A DNA stretch of 5,638 nucleotides from Bacteroidales bacterium UBA1179. GTDB lineage: Bacteria; Bacteroidota; Bacteroidia; Bacteroidales; Bacteroidaceae. The DNA lies in NCBI GenBank assembly GCA_002309915.1, contig DBYT01000117.1:384-6021 (forward strand), written 5' to 3'. The translations under genes and the position numbers were made by a program. Positions within the stretch are counted from its first letter, which is position 1. The number at the start of each line of letters is the position of its first letter. A model generated the notes under the pieces. It worked only from the letters and a program-made list of their open reading frames with translations. It ran no database searches and was not told the DNA's origin. Of this stretch, positions 1-5,638 are shown piece after piece.

Positions 1-741
1 GGCCCCAACAAGGACCTGCACTCAGGCCACTACGGCGGTGCGGTTGCCAACCCCATCAACGTGCTGTGCGACATGATTTCGTCACTCATTGACAAGGACG
101 GCCGCATAACGGTGCCCGGATTCTACGACAAGGTGGTTGAACTTACCCCCGATGAGCGTAAGATGCTGGCCCGCGCCCCGTTCGACATCGATGAGTACAA
201 GGCGTTCCTGGATATAAACGAGGTAAAGGGTGAGAAGGGTTACACCACACTGGAGCGCACCGGAATCCGTCCGTCGCTTGATGTCTGCGGCATCTGGGGC
301 GGCTACACCGGTCAGGGCGCCAAGACCGTCCTGCCCAGCGAGGCACACGCCAAAATCTCCATGCGCCTGGTACCCAACCAGACCAGCGCTGAGATTTCAA
401 AACTCTTTATGGACCATTTCCTGCGCATCGCTCCCCCTTACGTAAAGGTTGAGGTAACCCCCTACGAGAGCGGTGACGGATTCCTTATCCCAATTTCGTC
501 CGATGCATACAAGGCTGCATCGAAAGCAATAGGTGAGGTTTACGGCATCGAACCCGTACCCAGTCGCGGCGGAGGAAGCATCCCCATCCTGGCAGAGTTC
601 CAGAAGGTGCTGGGCCTGGATCCGCTCCTCATGGGATTCGGCCTGGAGCGTGACACCATCCACAGCCCCAACGAGAGTTACCTGCTCAAGCAGTTCTTTG
701 GCGGCATGCAGAGCATAGCTCTCTTCTACCGGTACTACTAA
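1..741 (+). CDS. M20-family metallodipeptidase (carnosinase/CNDP-like), C-terminal part
   Basis: This is the C-terminal 246 residues of a zinc dipeptidase; the frame is open to the left edge, so the start and the N-terminal half, with most metal ligands, lie outside. The GTG at 61 is an internal Val codon, not a start. Residues are numbered from the first visible codon. The lid (dimerisation) domain starts with DLHSGHYGG (5-13), whose His7 matches the substrate-contacting lid His of human CN2. GAKTVLP (106-112) and RLVPN (122-126) follow, and Arg122 matches the substrate-carboxylate Arg. The chain then returns to the catalytic domain with GGGSIPI (190-196) and IHSPNES (220-226), where His221 is the expected last zinc ligand. 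These motifs track the CN2/CNDP2 family in order and spacing. The family hydrolyses dipeptides and some short peptides, usually in the cytosol; localisation cannot be judged without the N-terminus. The gene converges on the efflux operon, and no functional link is evident. Family assignment is firm; exact substrate is unknown. Confidence 0.95.
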   Translation, partial: GPNKDLHSGHYGGAVANPINVLCDMISSLIDKDGRITVPGFYDKVVELTPDERKMLARAPFDIDEYKAFLDINEVKGEKGYTTLERTGIRPSLDVCGIWGGYTGQGAKTVLPSEAHAKISMRLVPNQTSAEISKLFMDHFLRIAPPYVKVEVTPYESGDGFLIPISSDAYKAASKAIGEVYGIEPVPSRGGGSIPILAEFQKVLGLDPLLMGFGLERDTIHSPNESYLLKQFFGGMQSIALFYRYY

Positions 742-747
742 AAGACA

Positions 748-778
748 GATGGCACTACCTTCAGCAGGCGGTGCCATC
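748..778. terminator. Convergent intergenic hairpin, probable (bidirectional) terminator
   Basis: The perfect 8-bp arms GATGGCAC (748-755) and GTGCCATC (771-778) enclose an inner 3-bp stem, CCT (758-760) with AGG (766-768), across a small internal loop. It starts 6 nt after the dipeptidase stop and 52 nt beyond the stop of the TolC-like gene on the other strand. On the minus strand the stem is followed by TGTCTTTTA, a fair U-rich tract that overlaps the dipeptidase stop codon. On the plus strand it is followed by CCATGAATTACT, which is not U-rich. Intrinsic termination is therefore better supported for the efflux operon than for the dipeptidase. Position between convergent genes fits a shared terminator; function is inferred from structure only. 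Confidence 0.7.
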
Positions 779-830
779 CCATGAATTACTAAACTATTGT
801 CCTATTATCTCAAATTAATTTGGGATCACA

Positions 831-2147
831 TTAAAGCTCAAACGAGCTGTTGCGGTAGAATTCCAGCAGGGCGGTGTTGAACAGGTACTCGTAGCGGTAC
901 TTGATGACATCGGCCTGGGCTGTTACCAGACGGTTCTTGGATTCGTTGAACTCGGTTATGCTGGCTTTTCCACCTTCATATTTGGCCTGTACAAGCTGGA
1001 ATGACTCCTGTGCGCTTACCTCTACCTCCTGGCTGCTCTCGTAGCGGCTCTTGGAGGATACGGTGTTGTAGTAGGCCTGCTGTATCTCTTTGTAGAGTTG
1101 TTTCTTAACGTTGTCAAGCTGCATCTCCTGATTCATCATGCTGAGTTGGGCAGATCGTACGCTGTTGCGGTTGCTGTTGCGTGAGAATATGGGGATGCTC
1201 AGGTTCAGTCCTACGTGAGGGCCGAAGTTGTTCTTCATCTGACTTCCAAAGTTATCGGACGTACGGTTGGAACTGGTGTAGTAGCCGGTTCCGGCGCCTG
1301 CGCTCAGGCTCAGAGTGGGGTAGTAGCCGCCCTTGGCAATGTCTATGCTGTTTGCGGCCTGCTGCAGACGGATCTCCTCGCTCTTGACGGCGGGCTTGAT
1401 GTCAAGCGCCTGGGCGTATATCTGCTCGGGGCTGTCGGGGATGCTGAACTCAATGGCATCGGCATCGGGCTGGATTACGTCAAAGCCTTCGGGTGAGGGC
1501 AGTTCCAGCAGTTGGGTCAGGGTCAGGATGCTCATGTTCAGGTTGTTCTGTGCCTGGGTTACAGAGAGCTGGCTCTGGGCCAGTGTGGCGCGCTGTGATG
1601 CTACCTCTGCGCTGCTGGCCTTACCTATGGCTGCAAGGGCGGTCAGACGCTCCACCTGCATTGAGTCAATGGTTACCTGGCCCTGTGCCACATCCAGTAT
1701 GCTGCGGTTATACACAATCTGGATGAATGCCTGAGCCACCTGCACGCGGACATCGTCCTTGATACGCTCCAGATCGGCCATGGCGGCGTCAAGTCCAAGT
1801 CTGGCATTCTGTATGTTGCCCGATATGCGTCCACCTGCGAACAGTGTCATATCGGTTCCGATGCTGAATGATGTGCTGGCGGTGTTGGTGTTGGCATAGG
1901 TGTTGTCGATGGTCAGGCTTCGGCCGAATGACCAACTCTGAGAGGCGCTGGCCGATACTCCCGGCAGGCGGTTGCTGCGTGCTGAGTTCAGGTCTACATC
2001 ACGGGTCCGGGCGGCAATGTCGCTCTGACGTATCTGTATGTTGTTCTCTAAGGCGTAGTCTATGCACCGGTCAAGCGTCCAGCCCTGCTGGGCGCGGATG
2101 GATCCTGCAAGTGCAAGTGCTGCCAGAGTTAATGTTATTGCTTTCAT
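831..2147 (-). CDS. TolC-family outer-membrane efflux protein
   Basis: This 438-residue protein is the outer-membrane duct of a tripartite exporter. The ATG at 2147 is supported by a good signal peptide: Lys2, a hydrophobic stretch (about 4-15) and a likely signal peptidase I site after SIRA (16-19). No Cys follows, so it is not a lipoprotein. The mature protein opens with WTLDRCIDYALENN (23-36), the usual start of this family. Two outer-membrane-efflux repeats follow, at about 24-215 and 238-430. Each has a strand-forming part (TLFAGGRISGN at 101-111; LSIPIFSRNSNRNSV at 316-330) followed by long Ala/Gln-rich helices (about 112-212; 331-428). This is the expected internal duplication that gives a trimeric beta-barrel plus alpha-helical tunnel. 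Length is normal. It is the last gene of the operon, 2 nt after the adaptor stop, so translation is probably coupled. Its stop is followed by the hairpin at 748-778. No substrate can be inferred. Confidence 0.95.
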   Translation of the reverse strand: MKAITLTLAALALAGSIRAQQGWTLDRCIDYALENNIQIRQSDIAARTRDVDLNSARSNRLPGVSASASQSWSFGRSLTIDNTYANTNTASTSFSIGTDMTLFAGGRISGNIQNARLGLDAAMADLERIKDDVRVQVAQAFIQIVYNRSILDVAQGQVTIDSMQVERLTALAAIGKASSAEVASQRATLAQSQLSVTQAQNNLNMSILTLTQLLELPSPEGFDVIQPDADAIEFSIPDSPEQIYAQALDIKPAVKSEEIRLQQAANSIDIAKGGYYPTLSLSAGAGTGYYTSSNRTSDNFGSQMKNNFGPHVGLNLSIPIFSRNSNRNSVRSAQLSMMNQEMQLDNVKKQLYKEIQQAYYNTVSSKSRYESSQEVEVSAQESFQLVQAKYEGGKASITEFNESKNRLVTAQADVIKYRYEYLFNTALLEFYRNSSFEL

Positions 2148-2149
2148 AA

Positions 2150-3319
2150 TTATTCTTCGGTTTCAGTTGTTTCTTCCTGCTCTGTAGTCTCGGTTGTCTC
2201 AGCCTGTGCGGTCTCGGTCTGTGTGGTCTCATCCTCGATGATGCGCGGTCCGCGAACGGTATCGCCTTCGCTCAGACCCTCCTTAATCTCGATGTTCACG
2301 CCGTCGCTCAGACCTGTGGTTACCTTGGTCATTGCGTAGGTGCCGTCTTCGGCCTTCTTATATACGTAGGGCTCGTTCTTTACGAACTCAAGTGCGCTCT
2401 CGGGTACGCTCAGTACATCCGATGCTCTCTCCAGGTCAATCTGGGCGTTGGCGCTGTAACCTGAGCGGATGGTGTGCTCCGAGTCAACCTTTACGGCTGC
2501 CTTTACCTTGAACTGGTTGGCTCCGTTGCTCTCGACTGCCTTAGGTGATATGTACTCCAGCTTGGCATCGAAGGTGTAGTCGCGGAGGGCGCCGATGGTG
2601 ATGGTAAGCGGCATTCCCTCGTGGAGTGAACCAACCTCGGTCTCATCGACCTGACCCTCAAAGATAAGGTCGTTCATGTTGGCGATGGTGGCAACGGTGG
2701 TACCGTCGTTAAGGGTGTTGGCCTGGATGACTGAGTTACCCACCTTTACGGGGATGTCCAGAATCAGACCGGTGATGGTTGAGCGGATAAGGGTTGAGCT
2801 TGAGGTTGCGTTCTTGGATGATACACCGTCGCGGATAACCTCGAGTGACTCCTGTGATGCTGCGTACTCCTCCTTGGCCTGGTTGAGCTGCTGCTCGGTC
2901 TTCTCGTACTCCTCGGCGCTGATGAGGTTCTTCTCAAACAGGGCTTTCTCGCGGTCAAAGTTGGTCTGTGCCTGCTTCAGGTTGATCTCGGACAGACGTA
3001 CGCGGCTCTGGGCTGCAGAGAGCGAGTTCATATCGGGGATTACGGTCAGGCGAGCGATGACTTCACCCTGCTGTACCATCTGGCCGGCCTCCTTGTAGAT
3101 TTCGGCGATGATACCGTTGATCTGGGGCTTGATGTTGACCTCGTTGCGGGGTACTATCTTACCGGTAAGGACGGTGCTGCGTGAAATATCCTGCTTCTGA
3201 GCGGTGAGCTCCTGATAGCGGATCTCCTTGGGCTGTGAGTTCTTGTACAGGAATACGAATGTTCCTAAAAAAGCTACTACGATGAGTGCTACTACGATGT
3301 ACTTGATTACTTTTTTCAT
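2150..3319 (-). CDS. HlyD/MacA-type periplasmic adaptor (membrane fusion protein) of an ABC exporter
   Basis: This 389-residue adaptor would join the inner-membrane permeases to the TolC-like channel. Domains in order: a basic N-terminus and one membrane anchor (MKKVIK, then about 5-25), with no lipobox; first half of the lipoyl-like domain (about 55-93, with INGIIAEIYKEAGQMVQQGE at 67-86); an alpha-helical hairpin (about 98-167, rich in Gln, Glu, Lys and Ala); second lipoyl half (about 180-212, with STITGLILDIPVKVGNSV); a beta-barrel (about 217-297, with GQVDETEVGSLHEGMP at 222-237); and a membrane-proximal domain (about 298-357, with VLSVPESAL and VTTGLSDG). The order and the short hairpin fit MacA-like adaptors that serve MacB-type transporters, rather than toxin-type HlyD. 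The chain ends in an unusual acidic Thr/Glu tail (363-389). The start at 3319 is preceded by a 31-nt A-rich gap; the TolC-like gene begins 2 nt after its stop. Confident as an adaptor; pump type is inferred mainly from the adjacent permeases. Confidence 0.94.
   Translation of the reverse strand: MKKVIKYIVVALIVVAFLGTFVFLYKNSQPKEIRYQELTAQKQDISRSTVLTGKIVPRNEVNIKPQINGIIAEIYKEAGQMVQQGEVIARLTVIPDMNSLSAAQSRVRLSEINLKQAQTNFDREKALFEKNLISAEEYEKTEQQLNQAKEEYAASQESLEVIRDGVSSKNATSSSTLIRSTITGLILDIPVKVGNSVIQANTLNDGTTVATIANMNDLIFEGQVDETEVGSLHEGMPLTITIGALRDYTFDAKLEYISPKAVESNGANQFKVKAAVKVDSEHTIRSGYSANAQIDLERASDVLSVPESALEFVKNEPYVYKKAEDGTYAMTKVTTGLSDGVNIEIKEGLSEGDTVRGPRIIEDETTQTETAQAETTETTEQEETTETEE
2153..2233 (-). 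repeat. Degenerate Thr/Glu repeat encoding the acidic C-terminal tail of the adaptor
   Basis: The last 27 residues of the adaptor (363-389) are 11 Thr, 10 Glu, 3 Gln, 2 Ala and 1 Asp, with no basic or aromatic residue. Part of the tail reads as loose pentads (ETTQT, ETAQA, then ETT and ETTEQ). At DNA level the coding-strand word GAGAC recurs in the same frame; as GTCTC on the plus strand it lies at 2187, 2196, 2211 and 2226, with spacings of 9, 15 and 15 nt. This suggests growth by small in-frame duplications that later diverged. It lies beyond the membrane-proximal domain and is likely disordered; no function is assigned. Confidence 0.75.
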
Positions 3320-3350
3320 ATCTGTTTTATTTTTTCGTTTTCAATTATTG
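3320..3350 (-). promoter_or_regulatory. A-rich untranslated gap before the adaptor start codon
   Basis: This is the only gap longer than 2 nt inside the efflux operon. Read on the minus strand it is strongly A-rich and ends AAAACAGAT directly before the ATG at 3319. It has no convincing Shine-Dalgarno sequence and no obvious hairpin. In Bacteroidota, A-rich unstructured leaders are known to support initiation without strong anti-SD pairing, so this most likely sets independent translation of the adaptor. I see no TAnnTTTG -7 box, so an internal promoter is not supported. Confidence 0.5.
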
Positions 3351-4580
3351 TTATTCGTCACGCATTGCATCTACAGGTTTCACTGCCATCGCTCTGAGGG
3401 CGGGTGCAAGACCTGCCAATGCTCCAAGCAGGGTCAGCAGGGCTGCTGCCAGTATGGCGGTGTTGAATGATATCTGGAATGCGGCGCCGGATGTTACCTT
3501 ATCAAAGATATTCAGAAGTAATACCGCAAACATTATTCCGGCACTTCCGGCGGCCAGCGTCAGGGCTACGCTCTCGGTTATGATCTGAGTAAGTATCTCA
3601 CCGGGCATTGCACCTATGGCGCGGCGTATGCCAATCTCTATGGTGCGCTCCTTGACGGTTACCATCATGATGTTGCTCACTCCTATGCAGCCTGCCAGCA
3701 GTGTACCCAGACCTACAAGCCAGATCAGGAAGTTGAGTCCGCGGAACAGGTTGTCCACTAACATGAACAGCTCCTCGGTGTTGAGTATCTGCATGGCCTC
3801 CAGGTCTTCGGAATCAAATGAGTGCTGACGTGCCATGATGGAGCGTATGCGGGGCTCCAGAGTGCTGGTATGTATGCCTCCCTTGGCGGTTATGCATATG
3901 ATGTCAACCGTGTTTCCTTTGTTATAGATGGTCGATGCAAGCGACGCGGGAATCATGAGCGAACGGCTGGCATCGGAGTTGATGCTTATGATGCTGGTGT
4001 TGAAATCAACGCCAATTACCATGAAGTTCAGATCGCCCATCTTTATGAACTTGCCACAGGGATCGCCGCCCTCGGGGAAGAGGTTCTGGTAGATACGCTT
4101 GCCTATGACGCAGACCTTGCGCTCCATCAGGATATCGGTCTCGTTCAGGTATCGGCCGTAACGGAGTTTTGGGGACTCAATCCTGCAATAGTCGGCGTTT
4201 ACGCCACGCAGTGCGGCCGATGTGGAGTACTCGCCGTATTCTACGGTGTTGCCCCATCCGCTGATCATGGGTGATACTACGTCCAGCTCGGGGATCATCT
4301 GCTTGAGTCGGTCTATATCGGTGCGGGTGAACTCCCAGTAACGGCCCTCGGGCAGTCCTTTGTAGGGCCTTGAGGTGTTGGAGGATATCAGGATTATGGT
4401 GTTGCTGGCAAATCCTCCGAAATTCTCCTGTAGAAGTGCTTTCAGGCCCTGGCCGCCGCCCATCATGAAGAGCATCATGAAGAGGCCCCAGAATACTCCG
4501 AATCCGGTAAGTATGGTACGGCGACGGTTCCTTGTCAGGGAATCCAGCGTCTCTTTAAATGAATCAATATCGAATCTCAT
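3351..4580 (-). CDS. MacB-type ABC transporter permease (permease B)
   Basis: This complete 409-residue inner-membrane permease belongs to the MacB/FtsX type VII exporter superfamily. It has an amphipathic N-terminal segment (1-20), TM1 (about 22-42), a large periplasmic MacB_PCD-like domain (about 45-280), then the FtsX-like core with TM2 (about 283-308), TM3 (about 335-358) and TM4 (about 373-397). Hallmarks are SRPYKGLPEGRYWEF (70-84), GVSNIMMVTVKERT (300-313) and GIRRAIGA (317-324), the cytoplasmic coupling region that contacts the ATPase, plus the C-terminal KPVDAMRDE. There is no Walker A or ABC signature, so unlike E. coli MacB it has no fused nucleotide-binding domain and needs a separate ATPase. 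The ATG at 4580 begins MRFDIDSFKE, a typical family start, 2 nt after the permease A stop, which suggests coupled translation. With four-TM half-transporters, the A and B permeases probably form a heterodimer. Function is mechanotransmission-type export through the adaptor and TolC; the substrate is unknown. Confidence 0.94.
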   Translation of the reverse strand: MRFDIDSFKETLDSLTRNRRRTILTGFGVFWGLFMMLFMMGGGQGLKALLQENFGGFASNTIILISSNTSRPYKGLPEGRYWEFTRTDIDRLKQMIPELDVVSPMISGWGNTVEYGEYSTSAALRGVNADYCRIESPKLRYGRYLNETDILMERKVCVIGKRIYQNLFPEGGDPCGKFIKMGDLNFMVIGVDFNTSIISINSDASRSLMIPASLASTIYNKGNTVDIICITAKGGIHTSTLEPRIRSIMARQHSFDSEDLEAMQILNTEELFMLVDNLFRGLNFLIWLVGLGTLLAGCIGVSNIMMVTVKERTIEIGIRRAIGAMPGEILTQIITESVALTLAAGSAGIMFAVLLLNIFDKVTSGAAFQISFNTAILAAALLTLLGALAGLAPALRAMAVKPVDAMRDE

Positions 4581-4582
4581 AA

Positions 4583-5638
4583 TCAGTCTGCTCTTAATGC
4601 TTCAATAGGTCTAACACGTGCAGCTTTCACAGCAGGGAAGAGTCCTGCCACTGTGCCTGAAATGACCAGAAGTACGGTTGATTTAATTGCCTCGTTCAAT
4701 CCGACTGTGGGGTTGATCAGCAGTCGGATGCTCTGTCCGAACATATCCATGGATTCCTGGCCGATGGTCTGGTCCATTATGTAGCATGCTATCATGCCCA
4801 GTACCATTCCTATGTATCCGAAGAATGCGGTTATGCCTATGCTCTCGGCTATTATCAGTTTGGTTATGTTCCAGGGGCTGGCGCCGATGGCCTTGCGGAT
4901 GCCGAACTCGTGCGTGCGCTCCTTGACGGTGATAAGCATGATGTTGCTCACACCGACAATTCCGCCCAGCAGGGTAAAGAATCCTACTATCCAGAGTCCT
5001 GTGTTCAGGAAACCGCGGCCCTTGTTCATCTGTATGTTCTGGGTGAACTGGTTCCAGATGAAGTAGGCGCTGTCGTCATCGGGTGCCGCGCTGTGGCGGG
5101 CGTTGAGTATCTGCTTGATGCGTGCCTCGAATGCCTCGTTCTCAGCCTCGGTCTCAAGTCCGTTGAACGTGAAGGATATTACGTCCAGATCATTGCTCAT
5201 ACCGAATATGGTCCTTGCGGTGGTGTAGGGGATATAGAGTTCGCGGTCGTTGCGGTTCTCAAAGGCTCGACGTACACCTATTATGGTGAATACCAGGTCG
5301 CCTACCTTGAGTCTCTTGCCCAGCAGCGATGAGTAGTTGGTACCGCCCTCAAGCAGGTTCTTGGCCAGCATGTGCGTGATTACCATCACCTTACGTTTCT
5401 CGGCAATATCCAGATTGTTTATGAATCGGCCGGCAAGCACATCGATATGGTTCATGTCGGCCTGTCCGGGGAAGGTGCCGGTCAGACTCATGTTGTTGAA
5501 ATGCTTCTTCTTATAAGTTACGGCGAATCCGTTTCTTGAGACCGATGTGGTAACCTGGTCGATTATATCGGGGAACTGGCGGGCCAGCAGGGTCATATCC
5601 TGCTCGGTCAGAGTCATGTATCGGCCGGCCTTGTATCC
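4583..5638 (-). CDS. MacB-type ABC transporter permease (permease A), N-terminus off the window
   Basis: The frame stays open past the ATG at 5617 to the right edge (GYKAGRY precedes it), so that Met is internal and the gene starts outside. Visible are 351 residues, numbered here from the edge. GYKAGRY aligns with PYKGLPEGRY of permease B (72-81), so about 70 residues, including TM1, are missing. What remains is the rest of the periplasmic MacB_PCD-like domain (1 to about 205), TM2 (about 213-238), TM3 (about 262-288) and TM4 (about 318-337). It contains GVSNIMLITVKERT, GIRKAIGA and the terminal VRPIEALRAD. Over the 25-residue coupling region it matches permease B at 20 positions by eye, but the periplasmic domains differ much more, which fits paralogues specialised as a heterodimer. 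No nucleotide-binding domain is fused at the C-terminus; an N-terminal one cannot be excluded from this window, though in related operons the ATPase is separate. It is the most upstream visible gene of the operon, whose promoter is also off the window. Confidence 0.93.
   Translation of the reverse strand, partial: GYKAGRYMTLTEQDMTLLARQFPDIIDQVTTSVSRNGFAVTYKKKHFNNMSLTGTFPGQADMNHIDVLAGRFINNLDIAEKRKVMVITHMLAKNLLEGGTNYSSLLGKRLKVGDLVFTIIGVRRAFENRNDRELYIPYTTARTIFGMSNDLDVISFTFNGLETEAENEAFEARIKQILNARHSAAPDDDSAYFIWNQFTQNIQMNKGRGFLNTGLWIVGFFTLLGGIVGVSNIMLITVKERTHEFGIRKAIGASPWNITKLIIAESIGITAFFGYIGMVLGMIACYIMDQTIGQESMDMFGQSIRLLINPTVGLNEAIKSTVLLVISGTVAGLFPAVKAARVRPIEALRAD

Noticed and set aside
61..63. 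GTG at 61 as a start codon for the dipeptidase
   Set aside because: Conserved M20 lid-domain sequence (DLHSG...NPIN) is encoded in frame directly upstream, so this is an internal valine.
397..777. 126-codon minus-strand frame over the dipeptidase end and the hairpin
   Set aside because: It overlaps a well-supported M20 gene whose conserved motifs run in the opposite frame, and its own translation shows no domain-like features.
815..822. TTAATTTG resembling the Bacteroidota -7 box TAnnTTTG
   Set aside because: It mismatches at position 2, has no -33 TTG at the usual 19-21 nt spacing (the nearest is about 15 nt away), and either orientation would point into the 3' end of a gene.
3822..4274. 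150-codon open frame on the plus strand opposite permease B
   Set aside because: It lies wholly antisense to a clear permease gene, resembles no family I know, and is explained by the codon composition of the real gene. The other long antisense frames (1333-1734, 2676-3098, 4910-5332) are rejected for the same reason.
5615..5617. ATG at 5617 as the start of permease A
   Set aside because: The frame continues upstream to the edge with GYKAGRY, which aligns with the internal PYKG...GRY motif of permease B, and starting here would remove the family's TM1.
3351..5638. Two adjacent permeases as one gene split by a frameshift or a recent tandem duplication
   Set aside because: Each has its own full set of C-terminal family features, and permease B has a proper N-terminus. 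Their periplasmic domains differ strongly, so they are old paralogues rather than a broken gene or a fresh duplication.

Overview
The window looks like an ordinary stretch of a Bacteroidota (probably Bacteroidales) chromosome with moderate GC content. Three things point there. The efflux operon has the layout common in that group: two MacB-type permeases, a periplasmic adaptor, then a TolC-like channel. Start codons lack clear Shine-Dalgarno sequences, and the one sizeable gap inside the operon is an A-rich leader. The proteins resemble Bacteroidales versions of their families. Genus cannot be assigned from this sequence. Neither edge is a gene boundary: both outermost genes are cut.

Layout: positions 1-741 (+) hold the C-terminal 246 residues of an M20-family metallodipeptidase. 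Positions 742-830 are a short convergent intergenic region with a strong hairpin (748-778) that probably terminates transcription. From 831 to the right edge, everything is on the minus strand and reads right to left as one operon: MacB-type permease A (4583-5638, N-terminus off the window), MacB-type permease B (3351-4580), a membrane-fusion (adaptor) protein (2150-3319) and a TolC-family outer-membrane factor (831-2147). Two junctions have a 2-nt gap with the same stop-TT-ATG arrangement. The third is a 31-nt A-rich gap.

The four efflux genes would together build a tripartite ABC exporter spanning the envelope. The two permeases form the inner-membrane part, the adaptor bridges the periplasm, and the TolC-like protein forms the outer-membrane duct. 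No ATP-binding subunit (no Walker A or ABC signature) is visible, and the permeases have no fused nucleotide-binding domain as E. coli MacB does. The ATPase is therefore expected elsewhere, most likely just beyond the right edge. The substrate cannot be read from the sequence. The dipeptidase is convergent and not evidently part of the same system.

I found no RNA genes, mobile elements, CRISPR arrays, frameshifts or clear signs of transfer, and nothing that supports a previously undescribed system. The points most worth a second look are modest: a degenerate Thr/Glu-rich acidic tail on the adaptor, the convergent terminator hairpin, and the split, ATPase-less arrangement of the exporter within this window.
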